Below are positions 7,020 to 16,235 of a stretch of 25,400 nucleotides of DNA, one piece after another. The position numbers and the translations under genes were made by a program. How positions within the stretch are numbered: position 1 is the stretch's first letter; each line of letters begins with the position of its first letter. The stretch is from an uncultured beta proteobacterium (lineage in GTDB: Bacteria; Pseudomonadota; Gammaproteobacteria; Burkholderiales; Rhodocyclaceae), in contig CAIVZW010000468.1 of the NCBI GenBank assembly GCA_903910495.1, forward strand, positions 1 through 25,400, given 5' to 3'. The notes under the pieces were generated by a model. It was not told the DNA's origin. It saw only the letters and a list, made by a program, of their open reading frames with translations, and searched no databases.

Positions 7020-8380
7020 ACCTCGCCGTCATTCGGCTCGTTCTGCTCTATCTCTTCGAGATCACCCAGCCTGGCCTGTGCTTCAATCATCGGCAAAGCC
7101 TCGACGCCTTTCAGCTTGCGTTCGATCTGGCGTGTCCGCACGCCCGCCGATTCAATACTCTTGGTCGCCTGCTCAAGCTTTTTCCGTGTTGATTCGAGTG
7201 CTTCGCCAAACTTGCCGAATTCGGTCTTGACCGCCCCCAGCACACCCCAGACTTCCGACGATCGTTTCTCGATGGCCAGCGTCCGGAATCCCATCTGCAG
7301 ACTGTTGAGCAAGGCCGCCAGGGTCGTCGGGCCGGCAATGCTGATACGGAAATCACGTTGCAATCCGTCGGCCAGACCCGGGCGGCGCAAGGCTTCGGCA
7401 TAGAGCCCTTCAGTCGGCAGATAGAGGATGGCGAAATCGGTGGTGTAAGGCGGTTCAACGTACTTGTCGCGGATCTTCTTCGCTTCATCGCGCAGGCGCA
7501 TCTCAAGCGCCTTGGCAGCCAGTTCGACGGCCAGCGGATCGGCCCGCTCCTGGGCTTCGATCAGGCGCTGATAATCCTCCATCGGGAATTTTGCATCGAT
7601 CGGTAACCAGACCGGACGCTTATCGTCCTCACCGGTCTCCCGTCCCGGCAGGCGGATGGCAAATTCGACGCGTTCATTGCTGTTCGGCCGCGTAATGACA
7701 TTTTTCTCGTACTGCTCGGCGGTCAATACCTGATCGAGCAGCGCCTCCAGTTGCACCTCGCCCCAGGTTCCCCGCGTCTTGACGTTGGTCAGCACCTTCT
7801 TCAGGTCACCGACACCGGCTGCCAGCGACTGCATTTCGCCCAGTCCCTTGTGCACCAGTTCAAGACGTTCGCTGACCAGTCTGAACGAGTCGCCAAGACG
7901 CTGTTCCAGCGTCGCATGCAGCTTTTCATCGACGGTCTTGCGCATCTCCTCCAGCTTGCTCGCGTTGTCCGCCTGTATGGCTCCCAGCCGCGATTCCACG
8001 GTCAGGCGCAATTGCTCGAAGCGCTGCTCGTTGCTTTGTGTCAGCCGCGCCAGTTGCTGCGCGAACGACTCAAGTTGCTGCCCCTGCAGGGTACCCAACT
8101 GACCCAACTGGGCCGACAGGGTTTTGGCCAGACGATCCAGCGCCTGCGACTGTTCTTCGCGATCCCCGCGCGCGGCCGTCGCCGTTTCCAGGCGCCCACG
8201 CGCCAGTTCCTGGCGCAACTCGCGCTCGACCCGCTCCAGCCCACTTTCCAGCGCACGAAAATACGGATCCAGCGCATCGTCCTTTCGCGCAACACGTTGC
8301 AGCAAGACCCACTGCAGCAAGAGCACAATCACGCCCATCCCCGCCAGCCCGTATAACAAGTAATCACTCATGCCATTCAT
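7016..8380 (-). CDS. rmuC: DNA recombination protein RmuC
   Basis: RmuC-family protein of 454 residues; in E. coli rmuC limits recombination at inverted repeats, and the core resembles a nuclease fold. An N-terminal membrane anchor is visible at about residues 8-28 (LAGMGVIVLLLQWVLL), followed by a long Gln/Glu/Arg-rich coiled coil to about residue 185. The conserved core then carries TRGTWGEVQLEALL, LPIDAKFPMEDYQRL and FAILYLPTEGLYAEAL. A second in-frame ATG lies at 8371; I kept 8380 because a purine-rich stretch precedes it. It follows the DUF748 gene by 43 bases and overlaps DUF3293 by 4 bases. Confidence 0.93.
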   Translation of the reverse strand: MNGMSDYLLYGLAGMGVIVLLLQWVLLQRVARKDDALDPYFRALESGLERVERELRQELARGRLETATAARGDREEQSQALDRLAKTLSAQLGQLGTLQGQQLESFAQQLARLTQSNEQRFEQLRLTVESRLGAIQADNASKLEEMRKTVDEKLHATLEQRLGDSFRLVSERLELVHKGLGEMQSLAAGVGDLKKVLTNVKTRGTWGEVQLEALLDQVLTAEQYEKNVITRPNSNERVEFAIRLPGRETGEDDKRPVWLPIDAKFPMEDYQRLIEAQERADPLAVELAAKALEMRLRDEAKKIRDKYVEPPYTTDFAILYLPTEGLYAEALRRPGLADGLQRDFRISIAGPTTLAALLNSLQMGFRTLAIEKRSSEVWGVLGAVKTEFGKFGEALESTRKKLEQATKSIESAGVRTRQIERKLKGVEALPMIEAQARLGDLEEIEQNEPNDGEV

Positions 8381-8423
8381 TCTTTTCTTTCAAGATTCGA
8401 CCGCTATCGGCGTCACTCGGCAC

Positions 8424-11400
8424 TCACTTCAACGAGAAATCCACCCGACTGCCTTTGGCCTTTTCAGCGGAACCCGACTTGGCTGCTGTCTCGGCGGGTT
8501 TACTCGGCAGCAGGAACACCCGTTCAGCAGACACCTCATGTTCAAGCAGCCAGTCACGCACGACCTTCGCCCGTCGCGCCCCCAGGTCGTGCAGATCGCC
8601 ATCATCGATGCTTGAATTGGCTAGCATCAGCTTTTCCATTTCCTCAACCGGCAGACTCTTCACCAAGCCGACCATATTGCGCGGCTTGGGGAATTTTTCC
8701 GCCTTGTAGGCCCGCTCAAGCAGCGCCGGATACTCCTGAACGCTAAGCTCGATGGTTTCCGCCGAACCGCTTTCCAGACCATTCCTGGTCAGATCCTCAC
8801 GTTTCAATGCCCGCAGCTTGCGCTCAATGCGCGCGTGTTTCAGTCCCTCGGGATCATGCTCGGAATCAAAACGCCCTTCAATTTCCAACTTTAGAGACGG
8901 CCGGTCAATCAGCGCCTTGGCCAGACTCTCGAGCCGTTTCTGTGCGTCGGATGTAAGCGATGCCCGCCCGTTGTCGAATTCGATAGTCGACATCTCTTCG
9001 CCCGAACCGAACATGGAACCGAGCAAGGCAAAGGGCGAAGTCACGGCCTTGACAAAAAGATTGACGATGACCTTGACGACCAGGCCTCCAATGCTGAACT
9101 GCGGATCATTCAAGGACCCTGAGATGGGCAGGTTGAGATCAATTTCACCCTTCCTGTTCTTGAGCAGGGAAATGGCCAGTCTCACCGGCAGTTTAGTGGC
9201 ATCCGGGCTTTCAACCGGGTCGCCAAACGTCAGTTGATCGAGAAATACCCGATTTTCAGCCAGAAGCTGATCGTTCTCGATCTTGTACTTGACGAACAGG
9301 GAAAGCTTGCCCTTCTCGATTTCGTAGCCGGCGTACTTGCCGGAATAGGCAGAGAACGGGGTCATCTCGACACCTTTGATTTCCGCCTGCAAATCAAGAT
9401 AGGGTTTGGCCGATAGTGGATTGATCTGTGCGCTCACACTAAGCGGCGCCACATTGTCGTAACTGCCCCGCAGTTCAAGAACGGCGAGACTTTCCGGTTC
9501 GGACGACAGGCCGGTGACACTACCGCCGATCTCTTTCAGATTCGCCGTGTAGTTCGGTTTGACGAAGTTGTCGGTGAATCTGACATTACCGCCCTGCAAG
9601 GTGATCTTGCCGATCCTGATCGGCAGCGCCGACTTGCTTTCGCTTGCCTCCATCGCCACCGGCACACCCGCCTTGCCCTCGGAAGACGCTGTCGCTGATA
9701 CCTCTGCAGGCTTAGCTGACGGTTCAGCCTGCGGCGAAGCCGCTACAGCCGTTCCCGCATCGGGCTGGCGCACAATCTGCAAGAGATTGAGCTTGCCTTC
9801 CGGGCTGACAATGATGCGGGCAAAAAAATCGGAAAGCGCCACATCGCCGATTGAAACTGAATCCGGATTGAGTCGAAGATCGATCTTGCCGAAGTAAAAC
9901 GATTTCCAGCGCAGGAAATCGGCCGAATTGATCTTGTCCACCGCATAAAAATCACCAATCGTCGCCTGCCCGGCAAATTTTCCCGCCAGATCGGCCGAAC
10001 CGCCCGGCTTGTCGGCATCGGCCTGACGTAATTGCAAGGCACCGCTCATACTCACCTGCCCACGGGTCACCGCAATATCGAGTTTCTCGGAGAAATAGGG
10101 TTGCAGCGGGAGCAGTTCAAGCGTCTTGATGTTCAGATTCAGGTCGGCACTGAGCGGAAAGGCTTTCAGGCTGCCATCCACGGCAACGTCGCCCTTGCGA
10201 TTGAGCTTGAAATGCGCCGCCAATTTGGCCGTCTGCCCCGGCTCGGTTGACAAGTTTGCCATCTCAAAGCCAAAGCCATCGATACTTTGCGTCGATTTCG
10301 GAGAAACAGCATTGTCTTCAAAACGCAGGCCTATATCCTTTCCGACATAGCGGTCCACCGTAATCTTCCATGGTACCGACGTTTCTTTCTGCGACACCTC
10401 AACTACCCGCAAAGCGGGTGGCTTGATCCATTCAATCCGGCCATCCGGCGCACGCCGCATCAGGCCGCGCACGCCTCGCGCCAGGACGTCGCTAATCACG
10501 ACTTCGCGCCTGGCCAGATTGAGTTGCCCGCCCTTGACGGTAAAGGCGTCGATCTTCAACCACTCATCGGCAATGACCCGCCAGCCAAGATCAAACGTAC
10601 CCGGCTCCGTTCCTTTGGAATCGAGCTTCCTGAGGTCGAACTCAATGGCTTCGATACTGACCTTGAACGGCTTGACATTTGACTCGTCAAACCAGCGCAG
10701 GGCACCTCCCGTCACCTTTGCCTCGCCGAGAGACCACTCGACCGGAGCAGCAGGCTCAAGCTTTCCTGCCGCTTCAGGCGGTGACCTGCCGGCTGTCGCC
10801 AATTCCTTGCTGAAAAGATCGTTCCAGTTGATCGTACCCTGCGCGCTGACCCGGGCATGGACTTCCGGCGAATCCACAGTAAAACGATCGATGACAAACT
10901 TGCGCCCCAGCAAATCTGCCGATCCGAGCTCCAGGTCAAGATGCTTGAAGGAGAGCAGCGGAGTACCTGACGCGGTATTGACATTAAGATTTTTGATTGC
11001 CGCTGCACCGGATAGAAGCAGCGTTGAAGGCTTTCCCTTTTCCTGACGGAAGACCAGCTTCAGGTTCGTATCCAGTGCGCCGGACGATACCTTGATCGGC
11101 AATTTGAACGGGATGTAATCAAGGTATTTTGCCATCTCAAGATTGCCAAGATCAAACGCCATTTCGCTCTCCAGCGAATTAGCAAAAGGCTTGCTCCTGC
11201 CCTTGATGACCAGGGGTGCGCCGTTGATGTGCGCCGAGAACAAGGGCTCGACAAAGCTTTCAGTGGCATACGCCATACTCGACACAAAGGGCAAACTCAG
11301 GTTGATGTCGCTGACGATATGCTTTTCGTCGAGCAGACGATCCTCGAATTCGATCACGCCCCCAGTAAACTGAATGTTATTGAGTGAAAAAGACGGCGTC

Positions 11401-11843
11401 GGATCCTTGCTTCTGGGCTTGCCCAGGAACTGCTCAACCAGGTCGGAGAAGTTGTAACGCTGATCCGACAAGCGCACGACCCTGAGTTTTGGGTTCGCCA
11501 GACGGACCTCGCCAAGAACCGGGCCGCCACGGAATATCGAGACGGACTCAAGATTCAAATACAGGCTATCAAAGCTGGCGAAGTCCTCCCCTCCTTCCCT
11601 TTCCTTGATGGCAACGCCCTCCAGAGTCACCGAGAGTGCATAGGGATTGATGCTGACGCTCTTGATGGCTACCGGCCGCTGCAGCACCTTGCCGAGTTGT
11701 TCAAGCAAGGTCGATTTGACAAGGGGTGGCAGGACGAAAAAGCCCAACGCACTGAGCAGCACGAAGGCCATCAGCATCCGTAAAACGTATTTTTTCGTTC
11801 TTGGGGAATGCACAGCCGCCTGAAGTTTCGCTTTGTCAATCAT
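8424..11843 (-). CDS. AsmA-like DUF748 protein with C-terminal OmpA-like segment
   Basis: An 1139-residue envelope protein. A single N-terminal membrane anchor lies at about residues 20-42 (LRMLMAFVLLSALGFFVLPPL), followed by many beta-rich AsmA/DUF748 repeats of the type GEVRLANPKLRV and GKITLQGGNVRFTDNF. Relatives (AsmA, TamB, YhdP) form long beta-grooves that are thought to carry phospholipids between membranes; a similar role here is inference. A Pro/Ala/Ser-rich linker interrupts the repeats near residues 695-735. The hydrophobic block KAVTSPFALLGSMFG near residue 935 is typical of DUF748 ends. It is followed by EFDNGRASLTSDAQKRLESLA, an OmpA-like start, so the C-terminus may touch peptidoglycan. 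It is divergent from the GGDEF gene across 156 bases and leads the rmuC unit. Confidence 0.87.
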   Translation of the reverse strand: MIDKAKLQAAVHSPRTKKYVLRMLMAFVLLSALGFFVLPPLVKSTLLEQLGKVLQRPVAIKSVSINPYALSVTLEGVAIKEREGGEDFASFDSLYLNLESVSIFRGGPVLGEVRLANPKLRVVRLSDQRYNFSDLVEQFLGKPRSKDPTPSFSLNNIQFTGGVIEFEDRLLDEKHIVSDINLSLPFVSSMAYATESFVEPLFSAHINGAPLVIKGRSKPFANSLESEMAFDLGNLEMAKYLDYIPFKLPIKVSSGALDTNLKLVFRQEKGKPSTLLLSGAAAIKNLNVNTASGTPLLSFKHLDLELGSADLLGRKFVIDRFTVDSPEVHARVSAQGTINWNDLFSKELATAGRSPPEAAGKLEPAAPVEWSLGEAKVTGGALRWFDESNVKPFKVSIEAIEFDLRKLDSKGTEPGTFDLGWRVIADEWLKIDAFTVKGGQLNLARREVVISDVLARGVRGLMRRAPDGRIEWIKPPALRVVEVSQKETSVPWKITVDRYVGKDIGLRFEDNAVSPKSTQSIDGFGFEMANLSTEPGQTAKLAAHFKLNRKGDVAVDGSLKAFPLSADLNLNIKTLELLPLQPYFSEKLDIAVTRGQVSMSGALQLRQADADKPGGSADLAGKFAGQATIGDFYAVDKINSADFLRWKSFYFGKIDLRLNPDSVSIGDVALSDFFARIIVSPEGKLNLLQIVRQPDAGTAVAASPQAEPSAKPAEVSATASSEGKAGVPVAMEASESKSALPIRIGKITLQGGNVRFTDNFVKPNYTANLKEIGGSVTGLSSEPESLAVLELRGSYDNVAPLSVSAQINPLSAKPYLDLQAEIKGVEMTPFSAYSGKYAGYEIEKGKLSLFVKYKIENDQLLAENRVFLDQLTFGDPVESPDATKLPVRLAISLLKNRKGEIDLNLPISGSLNDPQFSIGGLVVKVIVNLFVKAVTSPFALLGSMFGSGEEMSTIEFDNGRASLTSDAQKRLESLAKALIDRPSLKLEIEGRFDSEHDPEGLKHARIERKLRALKREDLTRNGLESGSAETIELSVQEYPALLERAYKAEKFPKPRNMVGLVKSLPVEEMEKLMLANSSIDDGDLHDLGARRAKVVRDWLLEHEVSAERVFLLPSKPAETAAKSGSAEKAKGSRVDFSLK

Positions 11844-11999
11844 GATATCCAGCCGTAACTTTCTGTTGGAATTTTAAATCTATCACGAACGCCCATTTTC
11901 CGAAGGAACAATAAGAAATCATGGAAATTGCCGTGGGTGCTTTCTACCCAATCAAGCTAGAATACATTGCTAATCTACTTTTTTTGCTTTAAGGCCAGA

Positions 12000-12956
12000 A
12001 TGAGAGCGCTCGTCATCGAGGACAGCAGAACCAGCCTGAAGCTCCTTTGTGGCCATATCCAGAAAATGGGCATGACGCCGATTCCGGCTGAAACGGGTTC
12101 CTCAGGCATCGAACTTTTTCTGAAAGAGCGCCCGGATCTGGTTCTGCTTGACATCATAATGCCCGACCTCGACGGTTATGAAGTGGCGCGCCAGATTCGC
12201 CAACTCGAATCGCCTGGGGACTGGACACCAATCATCTTTCTCAGTTCCCTGAACAAAGACAAGGACATCGAGATGGGAATCGCCGCGGGTGGCGATGACT
12301 ATCTCCTCAAACCGATCAGCGAAATCGTTCTCGCCGCCAAGATTCGAGCCATGCAGCGCATCATCCAGATGCGTCAGTCGCTGCTCGTGCTGACCCGAAA
12401 ACTCGATGCCGCCAATCAGGAACTGAAACGACTGACCTCACTCGATGGTCTTACCGGCATCGCCAATCGCCGCCACTTCGACAGTGTGCTACTGCAGGAA
12501 TGGCGACGCTCCATGCGTCAGGGCGAGGAGTTGTCGATACTCATGTGCGACATCGATTTCTTCAAGATGTACAACGATACCTTTGGCCATCAGAGCGGTG
12601 ATGAGTGTCTGCGCCGGATCGCCCAGACCTTGACCCAAAGCATGGATCGTGGAGGTGACCTGATCGCCCGCTACGGCGGAGAGGAATTTGTTGCCGTTTT
12701 ACCGGGAACATCACTTCACGGCGCCGCGTTGGTTGCCGAACAGATGCGACAAGCCATCAGACAGTTGGCTATGGCTCATCCCGGAACGCCATTTGCTCAT
12801 GTCACTGCAAGTTTTGGTGTGGCTTCAGCTATAGCGATGCCTGAAACCAACCCGCAGGAGGTTGTTGGTGCCGCCGATCTAGCTCTCTACAAGGCAAAAC
12901 ACGAAGGACGAAACCGTGTGTGCCAGACAAGATCCCTTGACCCTCAAGAAAACTGA
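12000..12956 (+). CDS. PleD-like response regulator, REC-GGDEF diguanylate cyclase
   Basis: A 318-residue cytoplasmic protein expected to make cyclic di-GMP from two GTP when its receiver domain is phosphorylated. REC domain at residues 1-125: acidic pair E7/D8, phospho-acceptor Asp51 in LLDIIMPD, and Lys in LLKPIS. A helical linker leads into a GGDEF domain that begins with DGLTGIANRRHFD and has the active motif YGGEEF. The inhibitory I-site RxxD is present as RGGD five residues before GGEEF, so product feedback is likely. I chose ATG 12000 because AAGG lies 5 bases upstream and the REC fold starts there; an 11-residue extension from 11967 reads as non-domain sequence. It is followed after 11 bases by a second receiver protein, probably in the same transcript. 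Confidence 0.92.
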   Translation: MRALVIEDSRTSLKLLCGHIQKMGMTPIPAETGSSGIELFLKERPDLVLLDIIMPDLDGYEVARQIRQLESPGDWTPIIFLSSLNKDKDIEMGIAAGGDDYLLKPISEIVLAAKIRAMQRIIQMRQSLLVLTRKLDAANQELKRLTSLDGLTGIANRRHFDSVLLQEWRRSMRQGEELSILMCDIDFFKMYNDTFGHQSGDECLRRIAQTLTQSMDRGGDLIARYGGEEFVAVLPGTSLHGAALVAEQMRQAIRQLAMAHPGTPFAHVTASFGVASAIAMPETNPQEVVGAADLALYKAKHEGRNRVCQTRSLDPQEN

Positions 12957-12967
12957 ACTGAATTATC

Positions 12968-13390
12968 ATGCCCCCGCCTTCTCCAGCACCTCCAAAAGTC
13001 CTGATCGTCGATGACAACGATCTGATGAGAACACTGTTGCGCGGAATTCTGCGCAGTGAGCACTATCAGATCGTCGGGGAAGCCAGAAATGGCGCACTCG
13101 CCCTCGAATTCATCGGGAGGACAAAACCGGACATCGTCTTTCTCGACGTCATGATGCCGGAAATGGATGGTCTGGAAGCGCTGCAGAACATCAAAGGGAA
13201 ACGCCCGGAAATCGTCGTCATAATGATCACCGGTAATCCGAGCGTAGAAAACGTTCAGGAATCAATCCAGGGCGGAGCCAGCGGCTTCATCATCAAGCCC
13301 TTCAATTCCGCCAAGGTACTGGATACACTGAATCGTGCCTGGCAGACACGGGCGCCTCCACCGCCACCACTCACCCAGAGGAACGACTGA
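12968..13390 (+). CDS. Single-domain CheY-like response regulator
   Basis: A 140-residue protein consisting of one receiver domain between proline-rich ends (MPPPSPAPP at the start, APPPPPL at the end). The receiver has acidic residues D15/D16, phospho-acceptor Asp60 in FLDVMMPEMDG, the switch Thr in MITGNPS and Lys in IIKPFNS. No output domain follows, so it probably acts by protein contact or as a phosphate sink. It starts 11 bases after the REC-GGDEF gene, which suggests co-transcription; no clear ribosome site was seen, so coupling is possible. No histidine kinase gene is nearby. It ends 8 bases from the convergent gloB gene. Confidence 0.9.
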   Translation: MPPPSPAPPKVLIVDDNDLMRTLLRGILRSEHYQIVGEARNGALALEFIGRTKPDIVFLDVMMPEMDGLEALQNIKGKRPEIVVIMITGNPSVENVQESIQGGASGFIIKPFNSAKVLDTLNRAWQTRAPPPPPLTQRND

Positions 13391-13398
13391 TCGTTCGT

Positions 13399-14160
13399 TC
13401 AGAAACCGTTCTTCCATTCGCGCAGAACCGTAAACACCGCAAGTGCATCAGATGTCTGTGCCACCCTGCTCTGTGCTGAAGCAACGATTTCAGGTTCGTT
13501 ACAGCGCAGGAATGGATTCGTCGCCTTCTCGAGCGCCAGCGCCGAGGGTACAGTCGCCCAGCCCTTGGCACGTGCCACGGCGACCTCGTCCACCCGCTGC
13601 CGCAAAAGGCGGTTGCCGGGTTCGACAGTCAGCGCAAAACGCAAATTGGCCTCGGTATACTCATGCGCACAATAAACAGCAGTCTGATCGGGCAACGCCG
13701 CCAGTCGCAACAGGGATGCGTGCATCTGCGCCGGAGTTCCCTCAAACAGCCTTCCGCAACCGGCAGCAAACAGCGTGTCACCGCAGAACAAAGCACCGGA
13801 ACCATAATAGGCAAGATGTCCGGACGTATGCCCGGGAACCGCGAGCACCTGAAATACGGCACCCAGCGGCTCCAGACAGATCGTTTCTCCGCCACGCAAA
13901 GGCTGAGTGATGGCTGTGATAGACTCCATTGCCGGACCAAATACCTGGGCCGGATAATGTGCCAGCAAATTCGCCACACCACCCTGATGATCGGCATGGT
14001 GATGCGTAACCAGGATGGACGTCAGTGACAATCCTTCCCGCTCAAGCACCTCGAGGACGGGGCGTGCATCACCGGGATCGACCACAACAGCGGAAGCCCC
14101 TTTGCGCAACAGCCAGATGTAGTTATCCTTGAAAGCCGGAATTCTGATGATTTCAAACAT
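13399..14160 (-). CDS. gloB: Hydroxyacylglutathione hydrolase (glyoxalase II)
   Basis: Cytosolic metallo-beta-lactamase-fold enzyme that hydrolyses S-D-lactoylglutathione to D-lactate and glutathione, the second step of methylglyoxal detoxification. The metal-binding signature THHHADHQGG is at about residue 52, with further ligands in VPGHTSGH, FCGDTLFAAGCGR and CAHEYTEAN. The length of 253 residues matches GloB. The start FEIIRIPAFKDNYIW is typical. It is divergent from the methyltransferase gene with 27 bases between starts, so promoters overlap. The gloB / methyltransferase / rnhA / dnaQ order is as in E. coli. Confidence 0.95.
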   Translation of the reverse strand: MFEIIRIPAFKDNYIWLLRKGASAVVVDPGDARPVLEVLEREGLSLTSILVTHHHADHQGGVANLLAHYPAQVFGPAMESITAITQPLRGGETICLEPLGAVFQVLAVPGHTSGHLAYYGSGALFCGDTLFAAGCGRLFEGTPAQMHASLLRLAALPDQTAVYCAHEYTEANLRFALTVEPGNRLLRQRVDEVAVARAKGWATVPSALALEKATNPFLRCNEPEIVASAQSRVAQTSDALAVFTVLREWKNGF

Positions 14161-14187
14161 GCTCTGATTGTGGAAGAACTGCGGAAA

Positions 14188-14913
14188 ATGTCAATTCCCG
14201 TGATCGACAACTGGCTCCAGACTGCGCAAGGTCGCTACGTCATGGCGTGGGAACAGGCCAGGATCGATGCGGTTGTTGCTGATCTGTTTGGCTACAACGC
14301 GCTGCAACTCGGCTTTCCGCAATATGATCTGCTCGCCCAGAACCGCATACCCCTGCGCCAGGTTGCCGGGGAGTCGGGGCCGGTTGATGTCCTCTGCGAT
14401 CTTAGAGAACTACCCTTTGCCGCAAACAGCATCGATCTGGTCGTCATGCCGCACGTTCTTGAATTCCACGAGGATCCGCACCAGATCCTGCGCGAAGTCG
14501 AACGCATTTTGATTCCTGAAGGGCAACTCGTCATCACCGGCTTCAATCCGCTGTCATTATGGGGGTTGCGCCGACACCTGCCCAAGTGTCCGGATGAGTT
14601 CCCGACGAATGGAAATTACATTTCCGTGCTGCGCCTCAAGGATTGGCTGCAACTGCTCAGCTTTGAGGTCGAACGCGGGAATTTTGGCTGTTACGCTCCA
14701 CCCTTTCATCGTGAACGCTGGATAAAACACTGGCATTTCATGGAAGCGGCCGGTGACCGCTGGTGGAGTTTTGGTGGGGGTGTTTATCTGCTGCGGGCAG
14801 TTAAACGGGTGCGTGGAATGCGCCTCATCCTGCCGCCATGGAACCAGAAGAAGGCAGCTCGCAAGGCACTTACCGCCGTCACCCAAAAGGAAATCGAACA
14901 ACGTGGACAATGA
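14188..14913 (+). CDS. Class I SAM-dependent methyltransferase (YafS-like)
   Basis: A 241-residue Rossmann-fold methyltransferase of the Methyltransf_11 type. The usual post-strand-4 region reads [25 protein letters not shown] and the later [18 protein letters not shown] is characteristic of the family. The glycine-rich motif I is weak, as in the YafS-like proteins found beside gloB and rnhA in other Proteobacteria. The substrate is unknown. A GTG at 14170 would add six residues, but ATG 14188 with the purine-rich GCGGAAA before it is a better start. The stop codon overlaps the rnhA start by 11 bases, so the two are likely coupled. Confidence 0.85.
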   Translation: MSIPVIDNWLQTAQGRYVMAWEQARIDAVVADLFGYNALQLGFPQYDLLAQNRIPLRQVAGESGPVDVLCDLRELPFAANSIDLVVMPHVLEFHEDPHQILREVERILIPEGQLVITGFNPLSLWGLRRHLPKCPDEFPTNGNYISVLRLKDWLQLLSFEVERGNFGCYAPPFHRERWIKHWHFMEAAGDRWWSFGGGVYLLRAVKRVRGMRLILPPWNQKKAARKALTAVTQKEIEQRGQ

Positions 14914-15370
14914 AGACATCATCACCATCTACGCTGACGGCGGCTGTCGTGGCAACCCTGGCCCGGGCGGCTGGGGCGTATTCTTGCAGGCAGGAAGCAA
15001 TGCCAAGGAACTCTGGGGTGGCGAACCGGAGACGACCAATAACCGGATGGAACTGACCGCTGTCATCCGTGCCCTCGAAGCCCTCAAACGTCCGGCCACA
15101 GTCAAGGTTCATACCGACTCGCAATATGTGCAAAAAGGCATCAGCACATGGATTCACAACTGGAAACGCAACGGCTGGCGTACCTCCGACAAGAAACCGG
15201 TCAAGAATACCGACCTCTGGCAACGCCTCGATGAACTCGCCAAATTGCACGATATCAAGTGGCTGTGGGTGAAGGGCCACGCTGGACATCCCGGTAATGA
15301 ACGCGCCGATGGACTGGCCAATCGGGGCATCGACGAATTGCTGGCCAAAGCCGGCAAATCACCGAAATAG
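14903..15370 (+). CDS. rnhA: Ribonuclease HI
   Basis: A 155-residue enzyme that cleaves the RNA strand of RNA-DNA hybrids, removing R-loops and primers. The four acidic catalytic residues are visible: Asp12 in [11 protein letters not shown], Glu in [10 protein letters not shown], Asp in HTDSQYV and Asp in GNERADGLA. The basic handle region [20 protein letters not shown] is present. The start is a GTG at 14903, inside the end of the methyltransferase gene; AAAGGA lies upstream at a slightly long spacing. An open frame extends further upstream but reads as non-RNase H sequence. It is followed by dnaQ after 38 bases. Confidence 0.95.
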   Translation: MDNEDIITIYADGGCRGNPGPGGWGVFLQAGSNAKELWGGEPETTNNRMELTAVIRALEALKRPATVKVHTDSQYVQKGISTWIHNWKRNGWRTSDKKPVKNTDLWQRLDELAKLHDIKWLWVKGHAGHPGNERADGLANRGIDELLAKAGKSPK

Positions 15371-15408
15371 CCGAAGTACTGAACATCTCCTGCACGGATT
15401 GATCAATC

Positions 15409-16128
15409 ATGCGCCAAATTTTTCTCGATACAGAAACCACCGGCCTTGAGCACAAACTCGGACACCGCATTATCGAAATAGGCTGTGTCGAAATGCGCAA
15501 CCGCCGGCTGACCAATCGCCATTTTCACCGCTATATAAACCCGGAGCGAGACATCGACGCCGGAGCGCTCTCGGTTCACGGAATCAGTCTTGAATTCCTT
15601 CAGGACAAACCTCGTTTCGCCGATATCGCCGCCGAATTTCTCGATTTCGTTCGGGGTGCCGAACTGATCATCCACAATGCTTCCTTCGATATCGGTTTTC
15701 TGAATGCCGAACTCGACCGGCTCGACATGGCGCCGATCAACACCGTGTGCCATGGCGTTCGCGACACCTTGCGCATGGCCAAGGATCTGCATCCCGGAAA
15801 AAAGAATAACCTCAACACGCTGTGCGAGCGCTACGGTGTCGACAACTCGCGCCGCACCCTGCACGGTGCCCTGCTCGATGCCGAAATTCTTGCCGAAGTT
15901 TATGTGGCGATGACCCGCGGCCAGGAAAGCCTGATCATGGAACTCGCCAGAGACGGTTCAGGCCAATCTCAAACTGTGGAACAAACGCAAACCCGGGTTC
16001 CGGGCAAGGCACAACGCATCGTTCAGGCCAGCACTGACGAACTTGCCGAACACGAACAGGTACTCACGGCAATCGAAAAGGAAAGCAAAGGGAAATGCCT
16101 GTGGCTTTCAGGCACAAGAGTCAGTTGA
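15409..16128 (+). CDS. dnaQ: DNA polymerase III epsilon subunit (proofreading exonuclease)
   Basis: The 3'-5' exonuclease of the replicative polymerase core, 239 residues. The DEDDh exonuclease motifs are in order: ExoI LDTETTG near residue 6, ExoII HNASFDIGFLN near 88, and ExoIII HGALLDAE near 150. The C-terminal part after about residue 180 is the poorly conserved tail that binds the alpha subunit; it ends in an ordinary stop. It lies downstream of rnhA in the same direction. In E. coli these two genes are neighbours but divergent, so the co-directional order here is the betaproteobacterial form (recalled knowledge, not checked). Confidence 0.95.
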   Translation: MRQIFLDTETTGLEHKLGHRIIEIGCVEMRNRRLTNRHFHRYINPERDIDAGALSVHGISLEFLQDKPRFADIAAEFLDFVRGAELIIHNASFDIGFLNAELDRLDMAPINTVCHGVRDTLRMAKDLHPGKKNNLNTLCERYGVDNSRRTLHGALLDAEILAEVYVAMTRGQESLIMELARDGSGQSQTVEQTQTRVPGKAQRIVQASTDELAEHEQVLTAIEKESKGKCLWLSGTRVS

Positions 16129-16159
16129 TCAAAGAAACCTACTGAACGTGATTTGTAGC

Positions 16160-16178
16160 TTGCATCGGCCAGATGCAA
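16160..16178. repeat. Perfect 7-bp inverted repeat after dnaQ
   Basis: TTGCATC and GATGCAA form a perfect 7-bp stem with loop GGCCA, 31 bases after the dnaQ stop. On the plus strand it is followed by an A-run, not a T-run, so it is not a classic terminator for dnaQ. It could block transcript ends or stabilise the dnaQ 3' end. Confidence 0.4.
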
Positions 16179-16179
16179 T

Positions 16180-16207
16180 AAAAAACCCGGGCACTTTCGG
16201 GCACGGG
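16180..16207 (-). terminator. Probable intrinsic terminator of the Arg/Pro-rich gene
   Basis: On the minus strand a GC-rich segment with CCCG and CGGG arms is followed directly by a T-run of six (plus-strand A-run at 16180-16185). It begins about 28 bases after the stop codon at 16236. The best stem has only four to six pairs including a wobble, so strength is uncertain, but the position and T-run fit termination of the upstream gene. Confidence 0.45.
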
Positions 16208-16235
16208 CTATTGGAAATTGCGCGAGGATCGGCAA

